Source: Halictus rubicundus
Taxonomy: Eukaryota; Arthropoda; Insecta; Hymenoptera; Halictidae
DNA: 64,000 nucleotides
Assembly: GCF_050948215.1 (NCBI RefSeq)
Contig: NW_027488629.1
Location: 434,001 to 498,000 of the forward strand
Direction of reading: 5' to 3'
Numbering within the stretch: position 1 is the first letter of the stretch; every line of letters starts with the position of its first letter. This document shows positions 1 through 14,940 of this stretch, in pieces. The notes beneath the pieces were generated by a model that made no database searches, was not told the DNA's origin, and saw only the letters and a list, made by a program, of their open reading frames with translations. Made by a program: the position numbers and the translations under genes.

Positions 1-3000
1 GGTTAGGATAGAGGATAGGATAGGATAGAGGATAGGATAGGATAGAGGATAGGATAGGATAGGATAGAGGATAGGATAGGATAGAGGATAGGATAGGATA
101 GAGGATAGGATAGGATAGAGGATAGGATAGCATTGAGGATAGGATAGGATAGTCGATAGGGTAGGATAGAGCAGACGATAGAGGATAGGATAGGATAGAG
201 GATAGGGGAGGAGATTGGATAGGATAGAGGATACGATAGGGTAGATGATATCATAGGCAAGAGGATAGGATAGGATAGGATAGAGGATAGGATAGGATAG
301 AGGATAGGATAGGATAGAGGATAGGATAGGATAGAGGATAGGATAGGATAGAGGATAGGATAGGATAGAGGATAGGATAGGATAGAGGATAGGATAGGAT
401 AGAGGATAGGATAGGATAGAGGATAGGATAGGATAGAGGATAGGATAGGATAGAGGATAGGATAGGATAGAGGATAGGATAGAATAGAGGATAGGATAGG
501 ATAGAGGATAGGATAGGATAGAGGATAGGATAGAGGATTGGTTAGTATAAAGGATAGGAGAGGATAGAGGATAGGATAGGATTGAGGATAGGATAGGATA
601 GAGGATAGGATAGGATAGAGGATAGGATAGAGGATTGGTTAGTATAAAGGATAGGAGAGGATAGAGGATAGGATAGGATTGAGGATAGGATAGGATAGAG
701 GATAGGATAGGATAGAGCATAGGATAGGATAGGATTGAGGGTAGGATAGGATAGAGGATAGGATAGGATAGAGGATAGGATAGGATAGAGGATAGGATAG
801 GATAGAGCATAGGATAGGATAGGATTGAGGGTAGGATAGGATAGAGGATAGGATAGGATAGAGGATAGGATAGGATAGAGGATAGGATAGAGGATAGGAT
901 AGAGGATAGGATAGGATAGAGGATATGATAGAGGATAGGATAGACGATTGGATAGGATAGAGGATATTATAGGATAGAGGATAGGATATGATAGAGGATA
1001 CGATATTATAGAGGATAGGATAGGATAGAGAATAAGATAGGATAGAGGATAGGTTAGGATAGAGTATATGATAGGATAGAGGATAGGATAGCATAGAGGA
1101 TAGGATAGGATAGAGGATAGGATAGGATAGAGGATAGGATAGGATAGTGGATAGGATAGCATAGAGGATAGGATAGGATAGAGGATAGGATAGGATAGAG
1201 GACAGGATAGGATAGAGGATAGGATAGGATAGGATAGAGGATAGGATAGGATAGAGGATAGGATAGGATAGAGGATAGGATAGGATAGAGGATAGGATAG
1301 GATAGAGGATAGGATAGGATAGAGGATAGGATAGGATAGAGGATAGGATAGGATAGAGGATAGGATAGGATAGAGGATAGGATAGGATAGAGGATAGGAT
1401 AGGATAGAGGATAGGATAGGATAGAGGATAGGATAGGATAGAGGATAGGATAGGATAGAGGATAGGATAGGATAGAGGATAGGATAGGATAGAGGATAGG
1501 ATAGGATAGAGGATAGGATAGGATAGAGGATAGGATAGGATAGAGGATAGGATAGGATAGAGGATAGGATAGGATAGAGGATAGGATAGGATAGAGGATA
1601 GGATAGAATAGAGGATAGGATAGGATAGAGGATAGGATAGGATAGAGGATAGGATAGAGGATTGGTTAGTATAAAGGATAGGAGAGGATAGAGGATAGGA
1701 TAGGATTGAGGATAGGATAGGATAGAGGATAGGATAGGATAGAGGATAGGATAGAGGATTGGTTAGTATAAAGGATAGGAGAGGATAGAGGATAGGATAG
1801 GATTGAGGATAGGATAGGATAGAGGATAGGATAGGATAGAGCATAGGATAGGATAGGATTGAGGGTAGGATAGGATAGAGGATAGGATAGGATAGAGGAT
1901 AGGATAGGATAGAGGATAGGATAGGATAGAGCATAGGATAGGATAGGATTGAGGGTAGGATAGGATAGAGGATAGGATAGGATAGAGGATAGGATAGGAT
2001 AGAGGATAGGATAGAGGATAGGATAGGATAGAGGATATGATAGAGGATAGGATAGACGATTGGATAGGATAGAGGATATTATAGGATAGAGGATATGATA
2101 CGATAGCGGATAGGATATAATGGAGTATACGATAGTAATGAGGATAGGATAGCGTTGAGGATAGGATAGGATAGACGATAGGATAGGATAGAGGATAGGA
2201 TAGGATAGAGGATAGGTTAGGATAGAGGATAGGATAGGATAGAGGATAGGATAGGATAGAGGATAGGATAGGATAGAGGATAGGATAGGATAGAGGATAG
2301 GATAGGATAGGATAGAGGATAGGATAGGATAGAGGATAGGATAGAATAGAGGATAGGATAAGATAGAGGATAGGATAGGATAGAGGATAGGATAGAGGAT
2401 TGGTTAGTATAAAGGATAGGAGAGGATAGAGGATAGGATAGGATTGAGGATAGGATAGGATAGAGGATAGGATAGGATAGAGGATAGGATAGAGGATTGG
2501 TTAGTATAAAGGATAGGAGAGGATAGAGGATAGGATAGGATTGAGGATAGGATAGGATAGAGGATAGGATAGGATAGAGCATAGGATAGGATAGGATTGA
2601 GGGTAGGATAGGATAGAGGATAGGATAGGATAGAGGATAGGATAGGATAGAGGATAGGATAGAGGATAGGATAGGATAGAGGATATGATAGGATAGAGGA
2701 TAGGTTAGGATAGAGGATAGGATAGGATAGAGGATAGGATAGGATAGAGGATAGGATAGGATAGAGGATAGGATAGGATAGAGGATAGGATAGAGGATAG
2801 TATAGAGGATTGGATAGGATAGAGGATATGATAGGATAGCGGATAGGATATAATGGAGTATAGGATAGCGTTGAGGATTGGATAGGATAGAGGATATTAT
2901 AGGATAGAGGATATGATACGATAGCGGATAGGATATAATGGAGTATAGGATAGTAATGAGGATAGGATAGCGTTGAGGATAGGATAGGATAGAGGATAGG

Positions 3001-6000
3001 TTAGGATAGAGGATAGGATAGGATAGAGTATAGGATAGGATAGAGGATAGGATAGGATAGAGGATAGGTTAGGATAGAGGATAGGATACGATAGAGGATA
3101 TAATAGGATAGAGGATAGGATAGGATAGAGTATAGAATAGGATAGAGCATAGGATAGGATAGGATTGAGGGTAGGATAGGATAGAGGATAGGATAGGATA
3201 GAGGATAGGATAGGGGATTGGATAGGATAGAGGACAGGAGACGATAGAAGATAAGATAGGGGATTGGATAGGATAGAGGAAAGGAGACGATAGAGATTGG
3301 ATAGGATAGATGATATTATAGGAGAGAGGATAGGATATGATAGAGGATACGATATTATAGAGGATAGGACAGGATAGAGGATAGGATAGGATAGAGGATA
3401 GGATAGGATAGAGGATAGGTTAGGATAGAGGATAGGATAGGATAGAGGATAGGATAGGATAGAGGATAGGATAGGATAGAGGATAGGATAGGATAGAGGA
3501 TAGGATAGGATAGAGGATAGGATAGGATAGAGGATAGGATAGCATTGAGGATAGGATAGGATAGTCGATAGGGTAGGATAGAGCAGACGATAGAGGATAG
3601 GATAGGATAGAGGATAGGGGAGGAGATTGGATAGGATAGAGGATACGATAGGGTAGATGATATCATAGGCAAGAGGATAGGATATGATAGAGGATACGAT
3701 ATTATAGAGGATAGGATAGGATAGAGAATAAGATAGGATAGAGGATAGGTTAGGATAGAGTATATGATAGGATAGAGGATAGGATAGCATAGAGGATAGG
3801 ATAGGATAGAGGATAGGATAGGATAGAGGATAGGATAGGATAGTGGATAGGATAGCATAGAGGATAGGATAGGATAGAGGATAGGATAGGATAGAGGACA
3901 GGATAGGATAGAGGATAGGATAGGATAGGATAGAGGATAGGATAGGATAGAGGATAGGATAGGATAGAGGATAGGATAGGATAGGATAGAGGATAGGATA
4001 GGATAGAGGATAGGATAGGATAGAGGATAGGATAGGATAGAGGATAGGATAGGATAGAGGATAGGATAGGATAGAGGATAGGATAGGATAGAGGATAGGA
4101 TAGGATAGAGGATAGGATAGGATAGAGGATAGGATAGGATAGAGGATAGGTTAGGATAGAGGATAGGATAGGATAGAGGATAGGATAGGATAGAGGATAG
4201 GATAGGATAGAGGATAGGATTGGATAGAGAATAGGATAGGATATAGGATAGATAATATGATAGGATATAGGATATTATAGGATAGAGGATAGGATAGAAT
4301 AGAGGATAGGATAGGATAGAGGATAGGATAGGATAGAGGATAGGATAGGATTGAGGATAGGATAGGATAGAGGATAGGATAGGATAGAGCATAGGATAGG
4401 ATAGGATTGAGGGTAGGATAGGATAGAGGATAGGATAGGATAGAGGATAGGATAGGATAGAGGATAGGATAGAGGATAGGATAGGATAGAGGATATGATA
4501 GAGGATAGGATAGACGATTGGATAGGATAGAGGATATTATAGGATAGAGGATATGATACGATAGCGGATAGGATATAATGGAGTATACGATAGTAATGAG
4601 GATAGGATAGCGTTGAGGATAGGATAGGATAGACGATAGGATAGGATAGAGGATAGGATAGGATAGAGGATAGGTTAGGATAGAGGATAGGATAGGATAG
4701 AGGATAGGATAGGATAGAGGATAGGATAGGATAGAGGATAGGATAGGATAGAGGATAGGATAGGATAGAGGATAGGATAGGATAGAGGATAGGATAGAAT
4801 AGAGGATAGGATAGGATAGAGGATAGGATAGGATAGAGGATAGGATAGAGGATTGGTTAGTATAAAGGATAGGAGAGGATAGAGGATAGGATAGGATTGA
4901 GGATAGGATAGGATAGAGGATAGGATAGGATAGAGGATAGGATAGAGGATTGGTTAGTATAAAGGATAGGAGAGGATAGAGGATAGGATAGGATTGAGGA
5001 TAGGATAGGATAGAGGATAGGATAGGATAGAGCATAGGATAGGATAGGATTGAGGGTAGGATAGGATAGAGGATAGGATAGGATAGAGGATAGGATAGGA
5101 TAGAGGATAGGATAGAGGATAGGATAGGATAGAGGATATGATAGGATAGAGGATAGGTTAGGATAGAGGATAGGATCGGATAGAGGATAGGATAGGATAG
5201 AGGATAGGATAGGATAGAGGATAGGATAGGATAGAGGATAGGATAGGATAGAGGATAGGATAGAGGATAGTATAGAGGATTGGATAGGATAGAGGATATG
5301 ATAGGATAGCGGATAGGATATAATGGAGTATAGGATAGGAATGAGGATAGGATAGCGTTGAGGATTGGATAGGATAGAGGATATTATAGGATAGAGGATA
5401 TGATACGATAGCGGATAGGATATAATGGAGTATAGGATAGTAATGAGGATAGGATAGCGTTGAGGATAGGATAGGATAGAGGATAGGTTAGGATAGAGGA
5501 TAGGATAGGATAGAGTATAGGATAGAATAGAGGATAGGATAGGATAGAGGATAGGTTAGGATAGAGGATAGGATACGATAGAGGATAGGATAGGATAGAG
5601 GATAGGATAGGATAGAGTATAGAATAGGATAGAGCATAGGATAGGATAGGATTGAGGGTAGGATAGGATAGAGGATAGGATAGGATAGAGGATAGGATAG
5701 GGGATTGGATAGGATAGAGGACAGGAGACGATAGAAGATAAGATAGGTGATTGGATAGGATAGAGGAAAGGAGACGATAGAGATTGGATAGGATAGATGA
5801 TATTATAGGAGAGAGGATAGGATATGATAGAGGATACGATATTATAGAGGATAGGACAGGATAGAGGATAGGATAGGATAGAGGATAGGATAGGATAGAG
5901 GATAGGATAGGGGATTGGATAGGATAGAGGATAGGAGACGATGGAGGATAGGATAGGATAGAGGATAGGATAGGATAGAGGATTGGATACTATAAAGGAT

Positions 6001-9000
6001 AGGTGAGGATAGAGAATAGGATAGCATTGAGGATAGGATAGGATAGTGGATAGGATAGGATAGAGCAGACGATAGAGGATAGGATAGGATAGAGCAGACG
6101 ATAGAGGATAGGATAGGATAGAGGATAGGGTAGGAGATTGGATAGGATAGAAGATAGGATAGAGGATAGGATAGGATAGAGGATATGATAGAGGATAGGA
6201 TAGACGATTGGATAGGATAGAGGATATTATAGGATAGAGGATATGATACGATAGCGGATAGGATATAATGGAGTATAGGATAGTAATGAGGATAGGATAG
6301 CGTTGAGGATAGGATAGGATAGAGGATAGGTTAGGAGAGAGGATAGGATAGGATAGAGGATAGGATAGGATAGAGGATAGGATAGGATAGAGGATAGGTT
6401 AGGATAGAGGATAGGATACGATAGAGGATAGGATAGGATAGAGGATAGGATAGGATAGAGTATAGAATAGGATAGAGCATAGGATAGGATAGGATTGAGG
6501 GTAGGATAGGATAGAGGATAGGATAGGATAGAGGATAGGATAGGGGATTGGATAGGATAGAGGACAGGAGACGATAGAAGATAAGATAGGGGATTGGATA
6601 GGATAGAGGAAAGGAGACGATAGAGATTGGATAGGATAGATGATATTGTAGGAGAGAGGATAGGATATGATAGAGGATACGATATTATAGAGGATAGGAC
6701 AGGATAGAGGATAGGATAGGATAGAGGATAGGATAGGATAGAGGATAGGATAGAGGATAGGATAGGGGATTGGATAGGATAGAGGATAGGATAGAGGATT
6801 GGTTAGTATAAAGGATAGGAGAGGATAGAGGATAGGATAGGATTGAGGATAGGATAGGATAGAGGATAGGATAGGATAGAGGATAGGATAGAGGATTGGT
6901 TAGTATAAAGGATAGGAGAGGATAGAGGATAGGATAGGATTGAGGATAGGATAGGATAGAGGATAGGATAGGATAGAGCATAGGATAGGATAGGATTGAG
7001 GGTAGGATAGGATAGAGGATAGGATATAATAGAGGATAGGATAGGATAGAGGATAGGATAGAGGATAGGATAGGATAGAGGATAGAATAGAGGATAGGAT
7101 AGGATAGAGGATATGATAGGATAGAGGATAGGTTAGGATAGGATAGAGGATAGGTTAGGATAGAGGATATTATAGGATAGAGGATATGATACGATAGCGG
7201 ATAGGATATAATGGAGTATAGGATAGTAATGAGGATAGGATAGCGTTGAGGATAGGATAGGGTAGAGGATAGGATAGGATAGAGGATAGGTTAGGATAGA
7301 GGATAGGATAGGATAGAGGATAGGATAGGATAGAGGATAGGATAGGATAGAGGATAGGATAGGATAGAGGATAGGATAGGATAGAGGATAGGATAGGATA
7401 GAGGATAGGATAGCATTGAGGATAGGATAGGATAGTCGATAGGGTAGGATAGAGCAGACGATAGAGGATAGGATAGGATAGAGGATAGGGGAGGAGATTG
7501 GATAGGATAGAGGATACGATAGGGTAGATGATATCATAGGCAAGAGGATAGGATATGATAGAGGATACGATATTATAGAGGATAGGATAGGATAGAGAAT
7601 AAGATAGGATAGAGGATAGGTTAGGATAGAGTATATGATAGGATAGAGGATAGGATAGCATAGAGGATAGGATAGGATAGAGGATAGGATAGGATAGAGG
7701 ATAGGATAGGATAGTGGATAGGATAGCATAGAGGATAGGATAGGATAGAGGATAGGATAGGATAGAGGACAGGATAGGATAGAGGATAGGATAGGATAGG
7801 ATAGAGGATAGGATAGGATAGAGGATAGGATAGGATAGAGGATAGGATAGGATAGAGGATAGGATAGGATAGAGGATAGGATAGGATAGAGGATAGGATA
7901 GGATAGAGGATAGGATAGGATAGAGGATAGGATAGGATAGAGGATAGGATAGGATAGGATAGAGGATAGGATAGGATAGAGGATAGGATAGGATAGAGGA
8001 TAGGATAGGATAGAGGATAGGATAGGATAGAGGATAGGATAGGATAGAGGATAGGATAGGATAGAGGATAGGATAGGATAGAGGATAGGATAGGATAGAG
8101 GATAGGATAGGATAGAGGATAGGATAGGATAGAGGATAGGTTAGGATAGAGGATAGGATAGGATAGAGGATAGGATAGGATAGAGGATAGGATAGGATAG
8201 AGGATAGGATAGGATAGAGGATAGGATAGGATAGAGGATAGGATTGGATAGAGAATAGGATAGGATATAGGATAGATAATATGATAGGATATAGGATATT
8301 ATAGGATAGAGGATAGGATAGAATAGAGGATAGGATAGGATAGAGGATAGGATAGGATAGAGGATAGGATAGGATTGAGGATAGGATAGGATAGAGGATA
8401 GGATAGGATAGAGCATAGGATAGGATAGGATTGAGGGTAGGATAGGATAGAGGATAGGATAGGATAGAGGATAGGATAGGATAGAGGATAGGATAGAGGA
8501 TAGGATAGGATAGAGGATATGATAGAGGATAGGATAGACGATTGGATAGGATAGAGGATATTATAGGATAGAGGATATGATACGATAGCGGATAGGATAT
8601 AATGGAGTATACGATAGTAATGAGGATAGGATAGCGTTGAGGATAGGATAGGATAGACGATAGGATAGGATAGAGGATAGGATAGGATAGAGGATAGGTT
8701 AGGATAGAGGATAGGATAGGATAGAGGATAGGATAGGATAGAGGATAGGATAGGATAGAGGATAGGATAGGATAGAGGATAGGATAGGATAGAGGATAGG
8801 ATAGGATAGAGGATAGGATAGAATAGAGGATAGGATAGGATAGAGGATAGGATAGGATAGAGGATAGGATAGAGGATTGGTTAGTATAAAGGATAGGAGA
8901 GGATAGAGGATAGGATAGGATTGAGGATAGGATAGGATAGAGGATAGGATAGGATAGAGGATAGGATAGAGGATTGGTTAGTATAAAGGATAGGAGAGGA

Positions 9001-9690
9001 TAGAGGATAGGATAGGATTGAGGATAGGATAGGATAGAGGATAGGATAGGATAGAGCATAGGATAGGATAGGATTGAGGGTAGGATAGGATAGAGGATAG
9101 GATAGGATAGAGGATAGGATAGGATAGAGGATAGGATAGAGGATAGGATAGGATAGAGTATATGATATGATAGAGGATAGGTTAGGATAGAGGATAGGAT
9201 AGGATAGAGGATAGGATAGGATAGAGGATAGGATAGGATAGAGGATAGGATAGGATAGAGGATAGGATAGGATAGAGGATAGGATAGAGGATAGTATAGA
9301 GGATTGGATAGGATAGAGGATATGATAGGATAGCGGATAGGATATAATGGAGTATAGGATAGGAATGAGGATAGGATAGCGTTGAGGATTGGATAGGATA
9401 GAGGATATTATAGGATAGAGGATATGATACGATAGCGGATAGGATATAATGGAGTATAGGATAGTAATGAGGATAGGATAGCGTTGAGGATAGGATAGGA
9501 TAGAGGATAGGTTAGGATAGAGGATAGGATAGGATAGAGTATAGGATAGAATAGAGGATAGGATAGGATAGAGGATAGGTTAGGATAGAGGATAGGATAC
9601 GATAGAGGATAGGATAGGATAGAGGATAGGATAGGATAGAGTATAGAATAGGATAGAGCATAGGATAGGATAGGATTGAGGGTAGGATAG
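1..9690 (+). repeat. Satellite family A, first part
   Basis: 17-mer array marked by two recurrent variants. One contains GGTTAGTATAAAGGATAGG and lies near 537, 634, 1656, 1754, 2399, 2497, 4854, 4950, 6797, 6897, 8878 and 8974. The other contains GGATATAATGGAGTATA and lies near 2113, 2932, 4571, 5318, 5418, 6262, 7205, 8598 and 9343. A third marker, TAGCATTGAG followed by TCGATAGGGTAGG, starts at 128, 3540 and 7411. Long runs of plain units separate them, for example about 1200-1600. Much of the segment repeats itself at a shift near 4 kb. Nothing else is visible here. Confidence 0.85.
4200..7100 (+). repeat. Segment duplicated with a 4024-base shift
   Basis: Rare variant strings recur exactly 4024 bases downstream. 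The stretch GGATTGGATAGAGAATAGG starts at 4217 and again at 8241, and the distinctive block ending at 6027 recurs ending at 10051. Upstream of this the shift is 3871 (marker at 3540 and 7411). The difference of 153 bases equals nine 17-mers, so the copies differ in unit number. Boundaries are approximate because the flanking DNA is the same repeat. Confidence 0.7.
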
Positions 9691-9699
9691 GATAGAGGA

Positions 9700-12316
9700 T
9701 AGGATAGGATAGAGGATAGGATAGGGGATTGGATAGGATAGAGGACAGGAGACGATAGAAGATAAGATAGGTGATTGGATAGGATAGAGGAAAGGAGACG
9801 ATAGAGATTGGATAGGATAGATGATATTATAGGAGAGAGGATAGGATATGATAGAGGATACGATATTATAGAGGATAGGACAGGATAGAGGATAGGATAG
9901 GATAGAGGATAGGATAGGATAGAGGATAGGATAGGGGATTGGATAGGATAGAGGATAGGAGACGATGGAGGATAGGATAGGATAGAGGATAGGATAGGAT
10001 AGAGGATTGGATACTATAAAGGATAGGTGAGGATAGAGAATAGGATAGCATTGAGGATAGGATAGGATAGTGGATAGGATAGGATAGAGCAGACGATAGA
10101 GGATAGGATAGGATAGAGCAGACGATAGAGGATAGGATAGGATAGAGGATAGGGTAGGAGATTGGATAGGATAGAAGATAGGATAGAGGATAGGATAGGA
10201 TAGAGGATATGATAGAGGATAGGATAGACGATTGGATAGGATAGAGGATATTATAGGATAGAGGATATGATACGATAGCGGATAGGATATAATGGAGTAT
10301 AGGATAGTAATGAGGATAGGATAGCGTTGAGGATAGGATAGGATAGAGGATAGGTTAGGAGAGAGGATAGGATAGGATAGAGGATAGGATAGGATAGAGG
10401 ATAGGATAGGATAGAGGATAGGTTAGGATAGAGGATAGGATACGATAGAGGATAGGATAGGATAGAGGATAGGATAGGATAGAGTATAGAATAGGATAGA
10501 GCATAGGATAGGATAGGATTGAGGGTAGGATAGGATAGAGGATAGGATAGGATAGAGGATAGGATAGGGGATTGGATAGGATAGAGGACAGGAGACGATA
10601 GAAGATAAGATAGGGGATTGGATAGGATAGAGGAAAGGAGACGATAGAGATTGGATAGGATAGATGATATTGTAGGAGAGAGGATAGGATATGATAGAGG
10701 ATACGATATTATAGAGGATAGGACAGGATAGAGGATAGGATAGGATAGAGGATAGGATAGGATAGAGGATAGGATAGGATAGAGGATAGGATAGGGGATT
10801 GGATAGGATAGAGGATAGGAGACGATGGAGGATAGGATAGGATAGAGGATAGGATAGGATAGAGGATTGGATACTATAAAGGATAGGTGAGGATAGAGAA
10901 TAGGATAGCATTGAGGATAGGATAGGATAGTGGATAGGATAGGATAGAGCAGACGATAGAGGATAGGATAGGATAGAGCAGACGATAGAGGATAGGATAG
11001 GATAGAGGATAGGGTAGGAGATTGGATAGGATAGAAGATAGGATAGAGGATAGGATAGGATAGAGGATATGATAGAGGATAGGATAGACGATTGGATAGG
11101 ATAGAGGATATTATAGGATAGAGGATATGATACGATAGCGGATAGGATATAATGGAGTATAGGATAGTAATGAGGATAGGATAGCGTTGAGGATAGGATA
11201 GGATAGAGGATAGGTTAGGAGAGAGGATAGGATAGGATAGAGGATAGGATAGGATAGAGGATAGGATAGGATAGAGGATAGGTTAGGATAGAGGATAGGA
11301 TACGATAGAGGATAGGATAGGATAGAGGATAGGATAGGATAGAGTATAGAATAGGATAGAGCATAGGATAGGATAGGATTGAGGGTAGGATAGGATAGAG
11401 GATAGGATAGGATAGAGGATAGGATAGGGGATTGGATAGGATAGAGGACAGGAGACGATAGAAGATAAGATAGGGGATTGGATAGGATAGAGGAAAGGAG
11501 ACGATAGAGATTGGATAGGATAGATGATATTGTAGGAGAGAGGATAGGATATGATAGAGGATACGATATTATAGAGGATAGGACAGGATAGAGGATAGGA
11601 TAGGATAGAGGATAGGATAGGATAGAGGATAGGATAGAGGATAGGATAGGGGATTGGATAGGATAGAGGATAGGAGACGATGGAGGATAGGATAGGATAG
11701 AGGATAGGATAGGATAGAGGATTGGATACTATAAAGGATAGGTGAGGATAGAGAATAGGATAGCATTGAGGATAGGATAGGATAGTGGATAGGATAGGAT
11801 AGAGCAGACGATAGAGGATAGGATAGGATAGAGGATAGGGTAGGGGATTGGATAGGATAGAGGATAGGATAGGGTAGATGATATTATAGGCAAGAGGATA
11901 GGATATGATAGAGCATACGAAATTATAGAGGATAGGATAGGATAGAGGATAGGATAGGATAGAGGATAGGATAGGATAGAGGATAGGATAGGATAGAGGA
12001 TAGGATAGGATAGAGGATAGGATAGGATAGAGGATAGGATACGATAGAGGATAGGATAGGATAGAGGATAGGATAGGATAGAGGATACGATAGGATAGGA
12101 TAGAGGATACGATAGGATAGGATAGAGGATACGATAGGATAGGATAGAGGATACGATAGGATAGAGGAGAGGATACGATAGGATAGAGGAGAGGATAGGA
12201 TAGAGGATAGGATAGAGGATAGGATAGAGGATTGGATAGGATAGAGGATATGATAGGATAGCGGATAGGATATAATGGAGTATAGGATAGGAATGAGGAT
12301 AGGATAGGGTTGAGGA
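9700..12316 (+). repeat. 2617-base higher-order unit, copy 1
   Basis: First copy of a direct tandem duplication in family A. Distinctive variant strings at 9770, 9866-10051, 10423-10911 and 11569-11766 recur 2617 bases downstream, and the minus-strand translations of those blocks are identical. Internally the marker GGATTGGATACTATAAAGG starts at 10004, 10864 and 11719, so the unit holds three sub-repeats of about 0.86-0.90 kb. The edges can only be placed to within a few tens of bases. Confidence 0.85.
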
Positions 12317-14940
12317 TAGGATAGGATAGAGGATAGGATAGGGGATTGGATAGGATAGAGGACAGGAGACGATAGAAGATAAGATAGGTGATTGGATAGG
12401 ATAGAGGAAAGGAGACGATAGAGATTGGATAGGATAGATGATATTATAGGAGAGAGGATAGGATATGATAGAGGATACGATATTATAGAGGATAGGACAG
12501 GATAGAGGATAGGATAGGATAGAGGATAGGATAGGATAGAGGATAGGATAGGGGATTGGATAGGATAGAGGATAGGAGACGATGGAGGATAGGATAGGAT
12601 AGAGGATAGGATAGGATAGAGGATTGGATACTATAAAGGATAGGTGAGGATAGAGAATAGGATAGCATTGAGGATAGGATAGGATAGTGGATAGGATAGG
12701 ATAGAGCAGACGATAGAGGATAGGATAGGATAGAGCAGACGATAGAGGATAGGATAGGATAGAGGATAGGGTAGGAGATTGGATAGGATAGAAGATAGGA
12801 TAGAGGATAGGATAGGATAGAGGATATGATAGAGGATAGGATAGACGATTGGATAGGATAGAGGATATTATAGGATAGAGGATATGATACGATAGCGGAT
12901 AGGATATAATGGAGTATAGGATAGTAATGAGGATAGGATAGCGTTGAGGATAGGATAGGATAGAGGATAGGTTAGGAGAGAGGATAGGATAGGATAGAGG
13001 ATAGGATAGGATAGAGGATAGGATAGGATAGAGGATAGGTTAGGATAGAGGATAGGATACGATAGAGGATAGGATAGGATAGAGGATAGGATAGGATAGA
13101 GTATAGAATAGGATAGAGCATAGGATAGGATAGGATTGAGGGTAGGATAGGATAGAGGATAGGATAGGATAGAGGATAGGATAGGGGATTGGATAGGATA
13201 GAGGACAGGAGACGATAGAAGATAAGATAGGGGATTGGATAGGATAGAGGAAAGGAGACGATAGAGATTGGATAGGATAGATGATATTGTAGGAGAGAGG
13301 ATAGGATATGATAGAGGATACGATATTATAGAGGATAGGACAGGATAGAGGATAGGATAGGATAGAGGATAGGATAGGATAGAGGATAGGATAGGATAGA
13401 GGATAGGATAGGGGATTGGATAGGATAGAGGATAGGAGACGATGGAGGATAGGATAGGATAGAGGATAGGATAGGATAGAGGATTGGATACTATAAAGGA
13501 TAGGTGAGGATAGAGAATAGGATAGCATTGAGGATAGGATAGGATAGTGGATAGGATAGGATAGAGCAGACGATAGAGGATAGGATAGGATAGAGCAGAC
13601 GATAGAGGATAGGATAGGATAGAGGATAGGGTAGGAGATTGGATAGGATAGAAGATAGGATAGAGGATAGGATAGGATAGAGGATATGATAGAGGATAGG
13701 ATAGACGATTGGATAGGATAGAGGATATTATAGGATAGAGGATATGATACGATAGCGGATAGGATATAATGGAGTATAGGATAGTAATGAGGATAGGATA
13801 GCGTTGAGGATAGGATAGGATAGAGGATAGGTTAGGAGAGAGGATAGGATAGGATAGAGGATAGGATAGGATAGAGGATAGGATAGGATAGAGGATAGGT
13901 TAGGATAGAGGATAGGATACGATAGAGGATAGGATAGGATAGAGGATAGGATAGGATAGAGTATAGAATAGGATAGAGCATAGGATAGGATAGGATTGAG
14001 GGTAGGATAGGATAGAGGATAGGATAGGATAGAGGATAGGATAGGGGATTGGATAGGATAGAGGACAGGAGACGATAGAAGATAAGATAGGGGATTGGAT
14101 AGGATAGAGGAAAGGAGACGATAGAGATTGGATAGGATAGATGATATTGTAGGAGAGAGGATAGGATATGATAGAGGATACGATATTATAGAGGATAGGA
14201 CAGGATAGAGGATAGGATAGGATAGAGGATAGGATAGGATAGAGGATAGGATAGAGGATAGGATAGGGGATTGGATAGGATAGAGGATAGGAGACGATGG
14301 AGGATAGGATAGGATAGAGGATAGGATAGGATAGAGGATTGGATACTATAAAGGATAGGTGAGGATAGAGAATAGGATAGCATTGAGGATAGGATAGGAT
14401 AGTGGATAGGATAGGATAGAGCAGACGATAGAGGATAGGATAGGATAGAGGATAGGGTAGGGGATTGGATAGGATAGAGGATAGGATAGGGTAGATGATA
14501 TTATAGGCAAGAGGATAGGATATGATAGAGCATACGAAATTATAGAGGATAGGATAGGATAGAGGATAGGATAGGATAGAGGATAGGATAGGATAGAGGA
14601 TAGGATAGGATAGAGGATAGGATAGGATAGAGGATAGGATAGGATAGAGGATAGGATACGATAGAGGATAGGATAGGATAGAGGATAGGATAGGATAGAG
14701 GATACGATAGGATAGGATAGAGGATACGATAGGATAGGATAGAGGATACGATAGGATAGGATAGAGGATACGATAGGATAGAGGAGAGGATACGATAGGA
14801 TAGAGGAGAGGATAGGATAGAGGATAGGATAGAGGATAGGATAGAGGATTGGATAGGATAGAGGATATGATAGGATAGCGGATAGGATATAATGGAGTAT
14901 AGGATAGGAATGAGGATAGGATAGGGTTGAGGATAGGATA
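12317..14940 (+). repeat. 2617-base higher-order unit, copy 2
   Basis: Second copy, in tandem with the first and in the same orientation. The blocks at 12483-12668, 13040-13528 and 14186-14383 match copy 1 at a constant shift of 2617 bases. The similarity fades at about 14930-14955, where the next GGATTGG marker is out of register. No gene is visible. Confidence 0.85.
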
